This document shows, piece by piece, positions 8,678 to 17,833 of a DNA stretch of 61,026 bases (position 1 is its first letter; every line of letters starts with the position of its first letter). The DNA comes from Sulfitobacter brevis (GTDB lineage: Bacteria > Pseudomonadota > Alphaproteobacteria > Rhodobacterales > Rhodobacteraceae). The notes below the pieces were generated by a model, which saw only the letters and a program-made list of their open reading frames with translations, did no database searches and was not told where the DNA came from. Both the position numbers and the translations under genes were made by a program. Location of the stretch: assembly GCF_900112755.1 (NCBI RefSeq), contig NZ_FOMW01000017.1, forward strand, positions 1 through 61,026, in the 5' to 3' direction.

Positions 8678-9793
8678 TCAGCGGGGCGCGCATTCGCCCA
8701 TCTTTAGCAGGGTATCTAGGACCAGTGCGGCAGGGTCAAGGTTCACTGCAAGCCCATGTTGTGCCCGCGATGAAATCTCTTGCGCTGTTTCGGCCCAGCG
8801 GCGGGCTTGCGCGGCATCGGGTGACAGGCGGCGCAGAATTTCGGCCTCATGCGGGGCGGCCTCAATCGCGGGGGGCGCGCCGGTGGCACCGGTGCGTGCG
8901 ATGCGGACCAGCAAAAGATCGACGAGCGAGAACAACAGGTTGAGCTTGGTCTCAGCACCGCGTTGAGCGGCAGCTTCGGCCAGCTTGATTGCGCGGGCGC
9001 GGTCCATACGGGGCAGGGTGCCGGCGAGCGCTACCAGTTCGGCGTAAAGCTCCAGCCCACCCATCAGTGACAGACGCAGCGCACCGCCGACCGAGCCGCC
9101 GGAAAGCTCGGCCAAGGCGGCGGTATTGCCTTTGATCTCGACACCGGAGGCCGCAAGCGCTTGCGCCATCTGGTCAGGGCCAAGTGTGCCAAGCCGCAGG
9201 GTCCGGCAGCGGGAGCGGATGGTGGGCAACAGGCCTGAAGGCTGATGGCTCAGCAGCAAGAGCGTGGCGCGGGCGGGCGGCTCTTCGAGCATTTTCAAAA
9301 GCGCATTGGCGGCGTTCACGTTCATTTCATCGGCATCATCAATGATGACCACGCGCCTGCCACCATCGGCGGAGGACATCTGAAAAAAGCCGTTGAGCGC
9401 GCGGATGTCATCCACCACGATCTGTTTGCGCAGACGTTTTGTTTTTGGATCGACAGTGCGGGTGACGACTTTAAGGCTGCCCTCACCGCCCGCGGCGATA
9501 CGCCGCGCAACGGGGTGATCCGCAGAAATGTTGAGGCTGTCCGGGGCGGGGCTGTCAAACATGCCGCCTGCTTCTGCATCCGGTGTTGCCAGCAAGAACC
9601 GCGCAATGCGCCATGCCAGCGTTGCCTTGCCAACGCCGCGCGGGCCGCAGAGCATCCAGGCATGGTGCTGTTTGCCAGAATTGAACGCATCGACGAAGGC
9701 CGCTTCGGCCTGCGATTGACCGATCAAATGCGCTGTATCGCGCGGGTGCTGGGCACCTTCCAAACGGTCGGGTTGGGGGGCTTCATCTGTCAT
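8678..9793 (-). CDS. holB: DNA polymerase III subunit delta' (clamp loader)
   Basis: A 371-residue AAA+ protein. The P-loop GPRGVGKATLAWRIARFLL lies about 50 residues in, and the Walker-B region reads RRVVIIDDADEMNVNAANAL, followed by the clamp-loader segment LLKMLEEPP and the sensor-1 SHQPSGLLPTIRSRCRTL with the SRC motif of delta'/tau proteins. Length and position after tmk fit HolB. It works in the cytoplasm within the clamp loader that places the beta sliding clamp on primed DNA. Its start lies 62 bases after the end of tmk. Confidence 0.92.
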   Translation of the reverse strand: MTDEAPQPDRLEGAQHPRDTAHLIGQSQAEAAFVDAFNSGKQHHAWMLCGPRGVGKATLAWRIARFLLATPDAEAGGMFDSPAPDSLNISADHPVARRIAAGGEGSLKVVTRTVDPKTKRLRKQIVVDDIRALNGFFQMSSADGGRRVVIIDDADEMNVNAANALLKMLEEPPARATLLLLSHQPSGLLPTIRSRCRTLRLGTLGPDQMAQALAASGVEIKGNTAALAELSGGSVGGALRLSLMGGLELYAELVALAGTLPRMDRARAIKLAEAAAQRGAETKLNLLFSLVDLLLVRIARTGATGAPPAIEAAPHEAEILRRLSPDAAQARRWAETAQEISSRAQHGLAVNLDPAALVLDTLLKMGECAPR

Positions 9794-9855
9794 GCAAGCC
9801 GTTTAGCACGGATGGGGGCGGAGGTAAGGGGTTTGGCGCGACAAGCCAGCACGAT

Positions 9856-10521
9856 TTATGTTTTATCAGGCTGCGAGTTGCCAAGTTTCAAGCGGGGCAA
9901 AACAACGCGATGCAATTCGGCCGCGACGCACTCGATCTCCTGATCGCCATCAATCACCACAAAACGTTCGGGGAATTCCTCCGCCAGAGCCAGAAATCCG
10001 GCCCGCATCGCGGCTTGTAGATCTTCTCCAAAATCCTCGAACCGCTCTTCGGTGCCGTTCCGGGCCAAAGCGCGGGACAATCCCCGGCTGGGGTCCATGT
10101 CAATAAGGATGGTCAGGTCGGGCTCAACCCCGATCATCAGGCGGTGCAGGTCGTCAACGACGGCACGCAAATCGCCACGGCTGAGACCCTGATACATTCG
10201 TGTGGAATCCGCGAAACGGTCGCAGATGACCACTTTGCCAGCGGCCAGAGCCGGTCGGATGGTACGCTCCAGATGGTCGCGGCGGGCGGCGGTGAACAAA
10301 AGGATTTCGGTTTCGGCAGACCAGCGGTCGGGATCGCCCTGCAACACCAAGGCGCGAATTTCTTCGGCACCTGCGGAACCGCCGGGTTCGCGGGTCAGCA
10401 CCACGTCACGGCCTAAACCGCGTAGATGATCCGCCAGCAAACGCGCTTGGGTAGATTTACCCGAGCCGTCGATGCCCTCGAAACTGATAAAGAGGCCTGT
10501 GCCCGCTGTCTTAGATGTCAC
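9856..10521 (-). CDS. tmk: Thymidylate kinase
   Basis: A 221-residue P-loop kinase that phosphorylates dTMP to dTDP for DNA synthesis. The P-loop is FISFEGIDGSGKSTQARLL, the substrate-binding segment is TREPGG, and CDRFADSTRMYQG carries the DR motif; the lid region follows near residue 150. The start ATG overlaps the stop of the D,D-carboxypeptidase gene by four bases (ATGA), which indicates translational coupling. Its order between dac and holB is conserved in this bacterial group. Confidence 0.95.
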   Translation of the reverse strand: MTSKTAGTGLFISFEGIDGSGKSTQARLLADHLRGLGRDVVLTREPGGSAGAEEIRALVLQGDPDRWSAETEILLFTAARRDHLERTIRPALAAGKVVICDRFADSTRMYQGLSRGDLRAVVDDLHRLMIGVEPDLTILIDMDPSRGLSRALARNGTEERFEDFGEDLQAAMRAGFLALAEEFPERFVVIDGDQEIECVAAELHRVVLPRLKLGNSQPDKT

Positions 10522-11690
10522 GAGGCTTCCTGTGGTCCTGCGTTCAAACGCTGGAGCAGATGCATCGCAGCAGCGGTGACCTTGACCATGAACCCACCCG
10601 GCGCAACGGAATTTGACGCGACCAGCGGCACACGCATTTCTGGCAATCCTTCGCGGGTCAGAACCAGTTCGCCCAACTGGTCGCCTTTGGTAACGGGCGC
10701 CTGAAACGGACCTTTATAGATCACTTCGGCCTGAACAGCCTGACCGCCAGCAGCCACAGGGGCGAGCACCGAGAGGTCTTCTTTCAACTCAAGCCCGACA
10801 GTCTGCGCGGTTCCGAGCGAGACGGGGGCTTCGGCAATACGTGCACCCGCGTCGCCCAGCGAACGCTGGGTGAACTGGCGGAATGCCCAATTGACGATGG
10901 CTTCGGATTCCTGTGCGCGGGTAGCGGCGCTATCCAGTCCGGACAGCACGAAAATCACCCGGCGGTCGCCCTGCTTGGCCGAGCCGACCAACCCGTAACC
11001 AGCCTCTGTCGTGTGGCCGGTTTTTAACCCGTCCGCGCCGATGCCAAGGCCGAGCAGCGGGTTGCGGTTGGTTTTGTTCTGCGGCGCGCGGCCATCAAAC
11101 ATGAACTCGCGCTCGGCAAAGAGCGGATAGAACTGCGGGAAATCGGTGATGATCCGGTTGGCCAACAGTCCCAGATCACGCACTGACATCAGATGTCCTG
11201 CCTGTGGCCAACCGTTAGAATTGGCGAAGGTCGAATTGGTCATGCCCATCTGCTGCGCACGTTGGGTCATCAAACGGGCGAAACCGTATTCGGTGCCATC
11301 GGGGCTCAGCGCCTCGGCGATTACCGCGCAGGCGTCATTGCCCGACAGCACGATAATGCCGCGCAGCAGGTCTTCGACCTTGACGCGGTCGGTGGTGTCC
11401 AGAAACATCGTGGAGCCGCCGTAAGACATCGCATGCTGCGAGACCGGCAGCTCCTCGACCAGATCAAGACCGCCGTTCTGCTTACCGCGTTCGACCGCCT
11501 CAAACGCCATGTAGAGCGTCATGAGCTTGGACATCGAGGCGGGCGGCAGCGGCTCGTCGGCATTTTTGTTTAGCAACACAGTGCCGGTAGTTTGGTCAAT
11601 CACAAAAGCCGCAGTTGCGCGGGTTTCGAAGGCCTGAACGGGCAGGGCCAGAAGGAGCAGCGCGAAGCTGGCAGCGAGATGTCGGATCAT
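10518..11690 (-). CDS. dacC: D-alanyl-D-alanine carboxypeptidase (penicillin-binding protein, S11 family)
   Basis: A 390-residue exported enzyme that trims the terminal D-Ala from peptidoglycan pentapeptides. The signal peptide (LAASFALLLLALPVQA) is cleaved before FETRATAAFV. All three catalytic motifs are present: SMSK (SxxK, nucleophile), SGN in VLSGNDACA, and KTG in GLKTGHTTEAGYG. A C-terminal beta-domain of about 100 residues follows. ATG codons at 11699 and 11690 are both possible; I prefer 11690 because AAGGA lies at a better distance. A longer frame to 11732 would overlap the upstream gene. The exact paralogue name (dacA/dacC/dacF) is uncertain. Confidence 0.9.
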   Translation of the reverse strand: MIRHLAASFALLLLALPVQAFETRATAAFVIDQTTGTVLLNKNADEPLPPASMSKLMTLYMAFEAVERGKQNGGLDLVEELPVSQHAMSYGGSTMFLDTTDRVKVEDLLRGIIVLSGNDACAVIAEALSPDGTEYGFARLMTQRAQQMGMTNSTFANSNGWPQAGHLMSVRDLGLLANRIITDFPQFYPLFAEREFMFDGRAPQNKTNRNPLLGLGIGADGLKTGHTTEAGYGLVGSAKQGDRRVIFVLSGLDSAATRAQESEAIVNWAFRQFTQRSLGDAGARIAEAPVSLGTAQTVGLELKEDLSVLAPVAAGGQAVQAEVIYKGPFQAPVTKGDQLGELVLTREGLPEMRVPLVASNSVAPGGFMVKVTAAAMHLLQRLNAGPQEAS

Positions 11691-11715
11691 CGGCAGCATG
11701 TTCCTTTTGCTAGAT

Positions 11716-12612
11716 TTAGTTATTGACGGCATAGGCGTCAGAGAAGCCTTCCGCTTTGATTTTCTTGATCAATGTATCAAGTTCGGATTGGGAGGATGCA
11801 GGCCCCACCACAACGCGCCAGAATGGCTTGCCATTGATCTCCGACCGTTTGACAGTGGGCACCATGCCCGCACCAGTCATCTGCTTGGCTGTCCGGTTGG
11901 CATTAGCCTCGACGCTGAAAATCCCCAGCTGGACAAACGGTTTGCCAAGCTTGGAGGCAGAAGGCCGTGGGGCAGTGGCTGGTGGTTTCGGCGCAGCAGG
12001 CGCCGCCACGGAAGCGGGCAGGGCAGTGGCGGCGATTTCGCCGCCCGCTGCCGGAGCCAGCGCGGTTTCAGTCACACCGGCGGGTGCAGGTAGCGCGCCG
12101 TCGGCTTCAATCTCGGGCACAGGAGCTTCTTCAGCTACAGGCGTTTCGGATTCTTCGCGGCGCAGGGCGGTGACATTCAGCGGCGCGGGGGCTCCCGCGA
12201 GAATGCTTAATGCCGCGGCGGCATCAGAGGAGATTTGCAGTTTTGGTCCGGGCAGATCGCGTTCACGGCGGAACAACGCACCGATCACGAATTTGCCGTT
12301 GGCCTCGTTGCGGATGATCACCCGCTCGGGGTCGGTCACATCAGGATGTGCAACCCAGACGCCACCAAGCGACGGACGGCCATCCCACAAACCCTGATCG
12401 GTGACCGAGAAGACATCGGGCGCCTCGACATCGCGCTCAACCAATTTGGTCGATTGCGTGGCACCAGCCGTGCTGGCCTTGCCCTTGGGCATCGAAAACC
12501 CCAATCCGGTGTCGTCGCAGCCGGTCAGCAATCCGACGGCAAGCACTGTGCCTGCCAATAAGGAAAAGCGCCGGTGCGGGGCGCGCATGCGGTGGGAGAG
12601 CCTGCTTATCAT
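11716..12612 (-). CDS. SPOR-domain lipoprotein
   Basis: A 298-residue protein. The N-terminus has a positively charged start, a hydrophobic stretch and the lipobox LLTGC, so it is probably a lipoprotein anchored on the periplasmic side. The middle is rich in Ala and Pro (residues about 150-215) and likely disordered. The last 75 residues form a SPOR domain (KPFVQLGIFSVEANANRTAK to the end) that binds denuded glycan strands at the division septum. The ATG at 12612 has AAGGA six bases upstream. It is the first gene of the dac-tmk-holB-tatD operon, linking cell-wall remodelling with replication genes. Confidence 0.88.
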   Translation of the reverse strand: MISRLSHRMRAPHRRFSLLAGTVLAVGLLTGCDDTGLGFSMPKGKASTAGATQSTKLVERDVEAPDVFSVTDQGLWDGRPSLGGVWVAHPDVTDPERVIIRNEANGKFVIGALFRRERDLPGPKLQISSDAAAALSILAGAPAPLNVTALRREESETPVAEEAPVPEIEADGALPAPAGVTETALAPAAGGEIAATALPASVAAPAAPKPPATAPRPSASKLGKPFVQLGIFSVEANANRTAKQMTGAGMVPTVKRSEINGKPFWRVVVGPASSQSELDTLIKKIKAEGFSDAYAVNN

Positions 12613-12840
12613 TTGTCGTCCTTGCCTGCCGACCCGTCGGGGCCCGTATTTCTGGCCAGATCGCTGGCACGTCCGAGCCCCCTTTGAGAGGGTCTTTGGC
12701 GCACTCTAACCTGCAAGGTGTACCCTGAAAAGGCTGGCGTTCGCCAATCGGCAATATTCCCCAAGCCGAACATGCGGTGAAGTGCAAGTCAATTGTGGGT
12801 TTGCCGAATCAAAACTAGCGCATTAGGAGAGCATCATTGC

Positions 12841-12930
12841 GGAGGTTTGGCAGAGTGGTCGATTGCACCGGTCTTGAAAACCGACGGGCGTGAGAGCGTC
12901 CCCAGGGTTCGAATCCCTGAGCCTCCGCCA
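12841..12930 (+). tRNA. tRNA-Ser (anticodon UGA)
   Basis: A 90-base class II tRNA with encoded CCA. The acceptor stem GGAGGTT pairs with AGCCTCC (one T-G pair), the discriminator is G, the anticodon stem is CCGGT/ACCGA with loop CTTGAAA (anticodon TGA), the variable arm is long, and the T arm is AGGG-TTCGAAT-CCCT. It reads UCA-type serine codons. A recombinase island begins downstream, so its 3' side may be an integration hot spot. Confidence 0.96.
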
Positions 12931-13308
12931 CCCACCCTAGTCTCTCCTATGTGCTTCGCATTCGAGCTGTAATTGATGGGTAATTACAGTCGCTTGCGTT
13001 GCGATTTGCGAAGCAGAGACGCAACGTTGCCGCGCTTTCGCGCCTGTATTCCCAGCCAGTCTCTGTAGCCCCGCTGCCTCGGTTCGCTTCGCGGTGAAGG
13101 GCTAGATTTGCGGCGCGCGCTTTCCATTTACAGGGAATACCTTTCGTTTTGGACGAGCGATCGGCTTTCAGAGGGGAGATAGGCCCGCGTTCATAAGACC
13201 TTAGCGTAGAATTCCCTGCTATTCATAACAGGGAATTTCAAATACCCGATCAGGGAAACAAAGGGCGCTTATCTGGGATTTAGGTGCTGTAGAACAGGGA
13301 TCTGTGTT
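12931..13308. other. Intergenic region between tRNA-Ser(UGA) and the serine recombinase
   Basis: No gene is visible. The segment contains the inverted repeat at 13210-13237 and further copies of its arm CAGGGAA at about 13133 and 13251. Some of this is probably the element's boundary, but I could not identify an attachment core. Confidence 0.45.
13210..13237. repeat. Perfect inverted repeat AATTCCCTG / CAGGGAATT
   Basis: Nine-base perfect arms at 13210-13218 and 13229-13237 surround a 10-base loop. Extra CAGGGAA half-sites lie nearby. It sits about 70 bases beyond the 3' end of the recombinase gene. It may be a terminator-like hairpin lacking a T-tract or a recombinase binding site. Confidence 0.4.
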
Positions 13309-15006
13309 TCAAGCTTCCGAGAAGCCGAAGGTGCGCTCTTGCTCACGCCAGCAGAGGGGGATCTTGCTGCGGATCAGACGCGCTAAGCTCAAGTCGATGG
13401 GATGGGTGCCGGCCAGGATGTGTTTTTGGATCGTGGGCGAGAGAAAAGCAAGCGGGGCACGGGTTCGAATGTAGGACGTCGAATGGCCCGCTTGGGCTGC
13501 AACTTCGGCCAGTGGTGTTCCGGTTCTGAGCCGCTCCGTCCAGACGTGGGCTTGGGCGAGGACGCGCAGGAGCGTGGCATCGGGGGCAGGTATCACCTCA
13601 CCAGTCGCAATCCGCGTCTCCACGCCTCGACGGCGAATGGTCAGCGGGGCGGTGAAAGAGAGAAACTCTTCGGCGTAGTCGCCGGGGGCAATGCTCAACC
13701 AATCCGTGAGGCTGTCCGAAGACAGGGTCAGGTGTACCGCCTTTGGGCAAACAATAACCGAGAGCAATATTTTCGGCAAAGCGAGTGCGCCCTTGGCCTT
13801 CAGGTGTTCAATCAGCGCTGTGATGCGGTTCGAGAGCAGAGCAGCGGTCGATGCCTCAGGTGTCGTCAGCACAGTTTGGGATTTTGCGGCTGTCTTCAGA
13901 TGGCGGATCAAGATCGTAAGCACCGCGTGTTCGAACCCAGCAGCGGGCAGACGCCAGCCGGTTGTGTCTATCCCGCCGGAGATTAATCGGTTCGAAACAT
14001 AGTAGCAAAACCTGCGACCGCGTCGAAGCGTGTGGGACGGGGTTAGGCGATCCCCAGTCTCGTCACGCACCATGCCAATCAGTGCGGCGGCAGACGTTGC
14101 AGCGGGGCAGGACGCGGAACTGTCAGTTGATGACCTGCGACCGCGGGGGCGTTGGCTTGCCTCTTGCAGGCTTGACTGCACGCTGTCCCAAAGCGGTGCA
14201 TCGATGATTGCGGGGTGTAACCCCGCATAGATTTTGTTTTTGTGCCGGATCTGACCGCGGTAGATCGGGTTGCTGAGTAGATAATGGAGTTGGCCGCGCG
14301 ACAGCGGCTGGCCTCCAGTGGTCTCGCCGTTTGGCGCAGTACGCGGTTTGGAGATAAGCCCAAGCGCTTTTGCGCGATCCTCGACACCCCGCAAGGACTT
14401 CAGTTCCGTGTAGAGTTGAAACACCGTTCGGACGGTGGGCGCTTCGGCTTCGTTAACAACAAGCTCCCTCACTAGGGGATCGGGGTGCGGGTCATAGCCG
14501 AGGGGCACGGTACCTCCCATCCAAAGCCCCTTCTTTTTGGAAGCAGCGATCTTGTCGCGGATACGCTCGGCGGTGACTTCACGTTCGAATTGCGCAAATG
14601 AGAGAAGTACGTTCAGTGTCAGCCGCCCCATCGAAGAGGAGGTGTTGAAGGCCTGGGTTACTGAGACAAAAGAGCAGCCTGCGGCGTCGAGCCGCTCGAC
14701 GAGCTTGGCAAAATCTGCCAGCGAGCGGGTCAGTCGGTCTATTTTGTAGACCACGATCATGCCGATCTGTCCGGCATCGATGTCTGCCATCAATCGTTGC
14801 AGCGCCGGGCGCTCCAAGGTGCCGCCCGATAGGCCTCCGTCGTCATAACGTGCAGGTAAGAGGCGCCAGCCTTCGTGGCGCTGGCTTGCAATATAGGCAG
14901 CGCAGGCCTCAAACTGCGCGTCTAGGGAATTGAACTCCTGATTTAGGCCGTCGTCGGAGGATTTGCGGGTATAGACCGCGCAGCGGATGTGCGGGAGCGC
15001 GCTCAT
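13309..15006 (-). CDS. Large serine recombinase (resolvase/invertase family)
   Basis: A 565-residue site-specific recombinase. The N-terminal resolvase domain (about 1-150) shows CAVYTRKSSDDG with the nucleophilic Ser, YDDGGLSGGTLERPALQRLM, and VVYKIDRLTRSLADFAKLVE. A recombinase domain (about 170-280) reads VPLGYDPHP through PIYRGQIRHKNKIY. The C-terminus lacks the usual long coiled coil but ends in a helix-turn-helix-like segment (GTPLAEVAAQAGHSTSYIRT). Its ATG overlaps the stop of the DUF2924 gene by four bases. It probably moves or moved the island next to tRNA-Ser(UGA). Confidence 0.9.
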   Translation of the reverse strand: MSALPHIRCAVYTRKSSDDGLNQEFNSLDAQFEACAAYIASQRHEGWRLLPARYDDGGLSGGTLERPALQRLMADIDAGQIGMIVVYKIDRLTRSLADFAKLVERLDAAGCSFVSVTQAFNTSSSMGRLTLNVLLSFAQFEREVTAERIRDKIAASKKKGLWMGGTVPLGYDPHPDPLVRELVVNEAEAPTVRTVFQLYTELKSLRGVEDRAKALGLISKPRTAPNGETTGGQPLSRGQLHYLLSNPIYRGQIRHKNKIYAGLHPAIIDAPLWDSVQSSLQEASQRPRGRRSSTDSSASCPAATSAAALIGMVRDETGDRLTPSHTLRRGRRFCYYVSNRLISGGIDTTGWRLPAAGFEHAVLTILIRHLKTAAKSQTVLTTPEASTAALLSNRITALIEHLKAKGALALPKILLSVIVCPKAVHLTLSSDSLTDWLSIAPGDYAEEFLSFTAPLTIRRRGVETRIATGEVIPAPDATLLRVLAQAHVWTERLRTGTPLAEVAAQAGHSTSYIRTRAPLAFLSPTIQKHILAGTHPIDLSLARLIRSKIPLCWREQERTFGFSEA

Positions 15007-15494
15007 TTTGCCCTCCGGCGGACTGGACTATGGGTTTCCGAGGTGCCCCGCGGGGCACCAAAAAATCGAGGCCCGGACCAATGCGCCCCGGTGATGGCGC
15101 GGGCGACCGCCGAGAGCGACTGATAGGTCTCTCCCTTGTAGAGATGGCCTTGGTCCGTGACGTCCACAACATGGGTCACGCCGTTCCACTCGCGCAGATA
15201 GCGCCCGCGAGACTTGAGGACCGGCTTGGCGGCGCTGGTCTTCCCAGCCGCAAGTTTGGCGAGTTGGGATTTGGCAGATTGTGGCAGGGGACCTTTGGTA
15301 CAAGCCTGCAGATCAAACGCGATGAACCTGCGCAGAAATGTCTGGCTCAAACGAGCGGGTGGCGGGGTGCCATGAAGCTCGATCCAGAGCGCTAGGAGCG
15401 CCTCACGTGGGAGGGATCGGACGTTCGAAATTGGCGGAAGTGATTCGACTTCATTGTGAGTCAAGGTTGGGCTCCGGTGTTGACGGGCCACCAT
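15003..15494 (-). CDS. DUF2924 domain-containing protein
   Basis: A 163-residue protein with the DUF2924 signature: a helical N-terminal part (LPREALLALWIELHGTPPP, LRRFIAFDLQACTKG) and a C-terminal part with YLREWNGVTHVVDVTDQG, SLSAVARAITGAHWSGPRFF. Its biochemical role is unknown. It is regularly found as the partner gene upstream of this kind of serine recombinase, and here the two overlap by ATGA, so it is presumably needed for or controlled with recombination. Confidence 0.85.
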   Translation of the reverse strand: MVARQHRSPTLTHNEVESLPPISNVRSLPREALLALWIELHGTPPPARLSQTFLRRFIAFDLQACTKGPLPQSAKSQLAKLAAGKTSAAKPVLKSRGRYLREWNGVTHVVDVTDQGHLYKGETYQSLSAVARAITGAHWSGPRFFGAPRGTSETHSPVRRRAK

Positions 15495-15833
15495 CTGGAG
15501 ACCCTCGTACCGACCCGAGCCTGAGAATATCAGGCTGGTGATACTTTGCCCTGAACCATGCTTGAAGTCGACCTCGATTGCGGCCCAAAAGCGCTCAATT
15601 CTGGTTGTTCGAAGCCCCCTCGGTTGCTAATATGTTCTTGTTAAAAGCAAGTGGCGATAACCTCTTATCGCTGTCTGAGCGGACACTCAAAACATCTACC
15701 GGTAGCGCCTCTTCCCGGCCCGAAATCTGCTTTTGGTCCGCACCCACTCAAGCCCGGTTCTCAAATCATTTAACGTTAACTGCTCCTGGCAGCACGCAGA
15801 TGCGCGGGCCAGGGCCAACATGAGGGGTGCCCC
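15495..15833. other. Divergent intergenic region of the recombinase island
   Basis: It separates the minus-strand DUF2924-recombinase pair from the plus-strand methyltransferase operon and presumably holds both promoters. The small frame at 15578-15823 has no recognisable content and I do not accept it as a gene. Confidence 0.45.
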
Positions 15834-17117
15834 ATGCAAGAAAAGATTGAACATCATCCTCCCCACGACCTGCAGCCTTACAAGCGCAACGCGCGAACCC
15901 ATTCGAAAGCGCAGATCAAACAGATCGCTGACAGCATTGAAGAGTTTGGCTTTACCAATCCTATCCTGGTCAATGCAAAGAACATGATCTTGGCTGGCCA
16001 TGGCAGGGTCCGGGCAGCCCTTCTGCTCGGCATGGAAACCGTGCCCTGCCTTCAGATCGCCAACCTGACGGAAGCTCAGACGCGGGCCTATATCCTTGCT
16101 GACAACAAGCTCGCCTTGAATGCCGGGTGGGACGAGGATCTGCTGGCCAGCGAATTGGCTGATCTGCTGACCATGGAAGACCTGAACTTCGATATTGGCG
16201 TGATCGGATTTTCCTCCGCCGACATCGACCGCATGGTCGAGGGGCTGGTGCCGGAAGAGCCAGGCGATCCCGAAGATGACGTAATCCCCACAAAAATCCC
16301 GCAGCGGGTCAAAGCGGGGGACGTCTGGCAGATGGGCAATCACCGCCTGATCTGCGGCAATACTTTGAAGGGGGAGGTGGTGCGCTTGCTGATGGAGGGC
16401 GCCAAGGCGCGGATGGTGTTCACGGATCCCCCGTACAACGTGCCCATTGAAGGTCACGTAGGCAATTCTGGCAAGACCAAGCACCGGGAGTTCGCGATGG
16501 CGGCCGGGGAAATGTCCGAAGAAGAGTTCGTTACCTTTCTCACCTCTGCAATGCGCAATTTGCGCGACTACAGTCATGATGGGTCAATCCACTTCATCTG
16601 CATGGATTGGCGGCACATGTCGGAGATGTTGGCGGCGGGCGCCGAGGTATATCATAGCCTGAAGAACCTGATCGTCTGGGTGAAAGATAACGGCGGCATG
16701 GGGACGTTCTACCGCTCGCGGCACGAACTGATCTTTGCCTTCAAACACGGCACAACGCCGCATGTGAACACCTTCGAGTTGGGCCAGCATGGTCGCTACC
16801 GCACAAACGTCTGGCAGTATCGCGGCGTCAACACCCGTAAGACCAGTCGCATGGATGAGCTGACACTGCATCCCACGGTGAAACCTGTACAGATGATCAT
16901 GGATGCAATCCGGGATGTCTCGGCGCGCGGCGATATCGTACTGGATCTGTTTGGCGGCTCCGGCTCCACCCTCATCGCTGCCAGCAAGACTGGCCGTCGC
17001 GCCTACCTCGCCGAATTGGACCCGAGCTATTGCGATACCATTCTCGCGCGTTGGGAGGCCTATACCGGGGACCAGGCGGAACAGGTCGTCTGCGGTTGGC
17101 CGCGGAGTGAAGTATGA
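15834..17117 (+). CDS. ParB-like nuclease domain / DNA methyltransferase fusion
   Basis: A 427-residue cytosolic protein. Residues about 8-110 form a ParB/Srx-type domain (LQPYKRNARTHS, FGFTNPILVN, ILAGHGRVRAALLLG). The rest is a DNA-amino methyltransferase with the catalytic DPPYNVPI near residue 198 and the S-adenosylmethionine motif LDLFGGSGSTLIAASKTGR near residue 373. Catalytic motif before SAM motif is the order of beta-class N6-adenine/N4-cytosine enzymes. GAGGGG precedes the ATG. No restriction enzyme gene is adjacent, so this is an orphan, phage- or island-type methylase; it overlaps the next gene. Confidence 0.9.
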   Translation: MQEKIEHHPPHDLQPYKRNARTHSKAQIKQIADSIEEFGFTNPILVNAKNMILAGHGRVRAALLLGMETVPCLQIANLTEAQTRAYILADNKLALNAGWDEDLLASELADLLTMEDLNFDIGVIGFSSADIDRMVEGLVPEEPGDPEDDVIPTKIPQRVKAGDVWQMGNHRLICGNTLKGEVVRLLMEGAKARMVFTDPPYNVPIEGHVGNSGKTKHREFAMAAGEMSEEEFVTFLTSAMRNLRDYSHDGSIHFICMDWRHMSEMLAAGAEVYHSLKNLIVWVKDNGGMGTFYRSRHELIFAFKHGTTPHVNTFELGQHGRYRTNVWQYRGVNTRKTSRMDELTLHPTVKPVQMIMDAIRDVSARGDIVLDLFGGSGSTLIAASKTGRRAYLAELDPSYCDTILARWEAYTGDQAEQVVCGWPRSEV

Positions 17118-17809
17118 TGGACCATGGTAAAGACGATCCGAGCGACAAACGGGCCAAAAGCTACAAGGTTGGCTATGGTAAACCTCCCTCGCATACGCAG
17201 TTTGCGAAAGGCAGATCGGGCAATCCGAACGGCCGCCCGCGCGGATCAAAGAACAAGCCAGTTGATCTGCAAGGGTGGGGGTTCCGCGATGACTTCTTGC
17301 GCGAGGCAGGACGGCAGGTTCCAGGGCAACAAGAGGGTAGCCTGACCATGATGCAAGCGACAGTGCGCCGCACGTTTGCTGATGCGATCAGGGGTAGAGC
17401 ACGAGCACAGGAGCTGATCCTCCGGCAAATGGCTCAGATCAGTTCCGCGGATCAAGCTCTTGAGGCTGAATTTATCAAGAGCATGATGGAAGCCAAAGCG
17501 AGTGGGGAACTGGAGCTCGCGCGGCGTGCGCGGCTCGGTCTTGAAAACGAACCGGAACTGGTTCCACATCCCGATGATATCTTGATCAATCCCGAAACAG
17601 GCACCGTGTCAGTGCGTGGCCTCTATACTGAGGAAGAAAGGAAGCAATTCGCAACGCTGCGAGCTCACGCTGAAGTTCTGCGGGCCTATCTTGCGCAGCT
17701 CGCCGAAATGATCGCTGCCGAAAAATCGGCGTCGGGTCGCAAAGCGTTCAAAAAACTGCGTTCTGAAGTGCAGGCCAGACTGGATGAGGTCGAAAACGCA
17801 CTGTCTTAA
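17114..17809 (+). CDS. DUF5681 domain-containing protein
   Basis: A 231-residue protein. Its N-terminus holds the DUF5681 signature GYGKPPSHTQFAKGRSG followed by NPNGRPRGSKN, a basic, Gly-rich motif. The remainder is helical and charged. The ATG overlaps the methyltransferase stop by four bases, so the two are co-translated. The family is uncharacterised but recurs in prophage-like and mobile islands, often near DNA-packaging or methyltransferase genes. A DNA-binding role is plausible from the basic N-terminus only. Confidence 0.8.
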   Translation: MMDHGKDDPSDKRAKSYKVGYGKPPSHTQFAKGRSGNPNGRPRGSKNKPVDLQGWGFRDDFLREAGRQVPGQQEGSLTMMQATVRRTFADAIRGRARAQELILRQMAQISSADQALEAEFIKSMMEAKASGELELARRARLGLENEPELVPHPDDILINPETGTVSVRGLYTEEERKQFATLRAHAEVLRAYLAQLAEMIAAEKSASGRKAFKKLRSEVQARLDEVENALS

Positions 17810-17833
17810 AGCGGCAGCGCGCGTTTTGATTGC

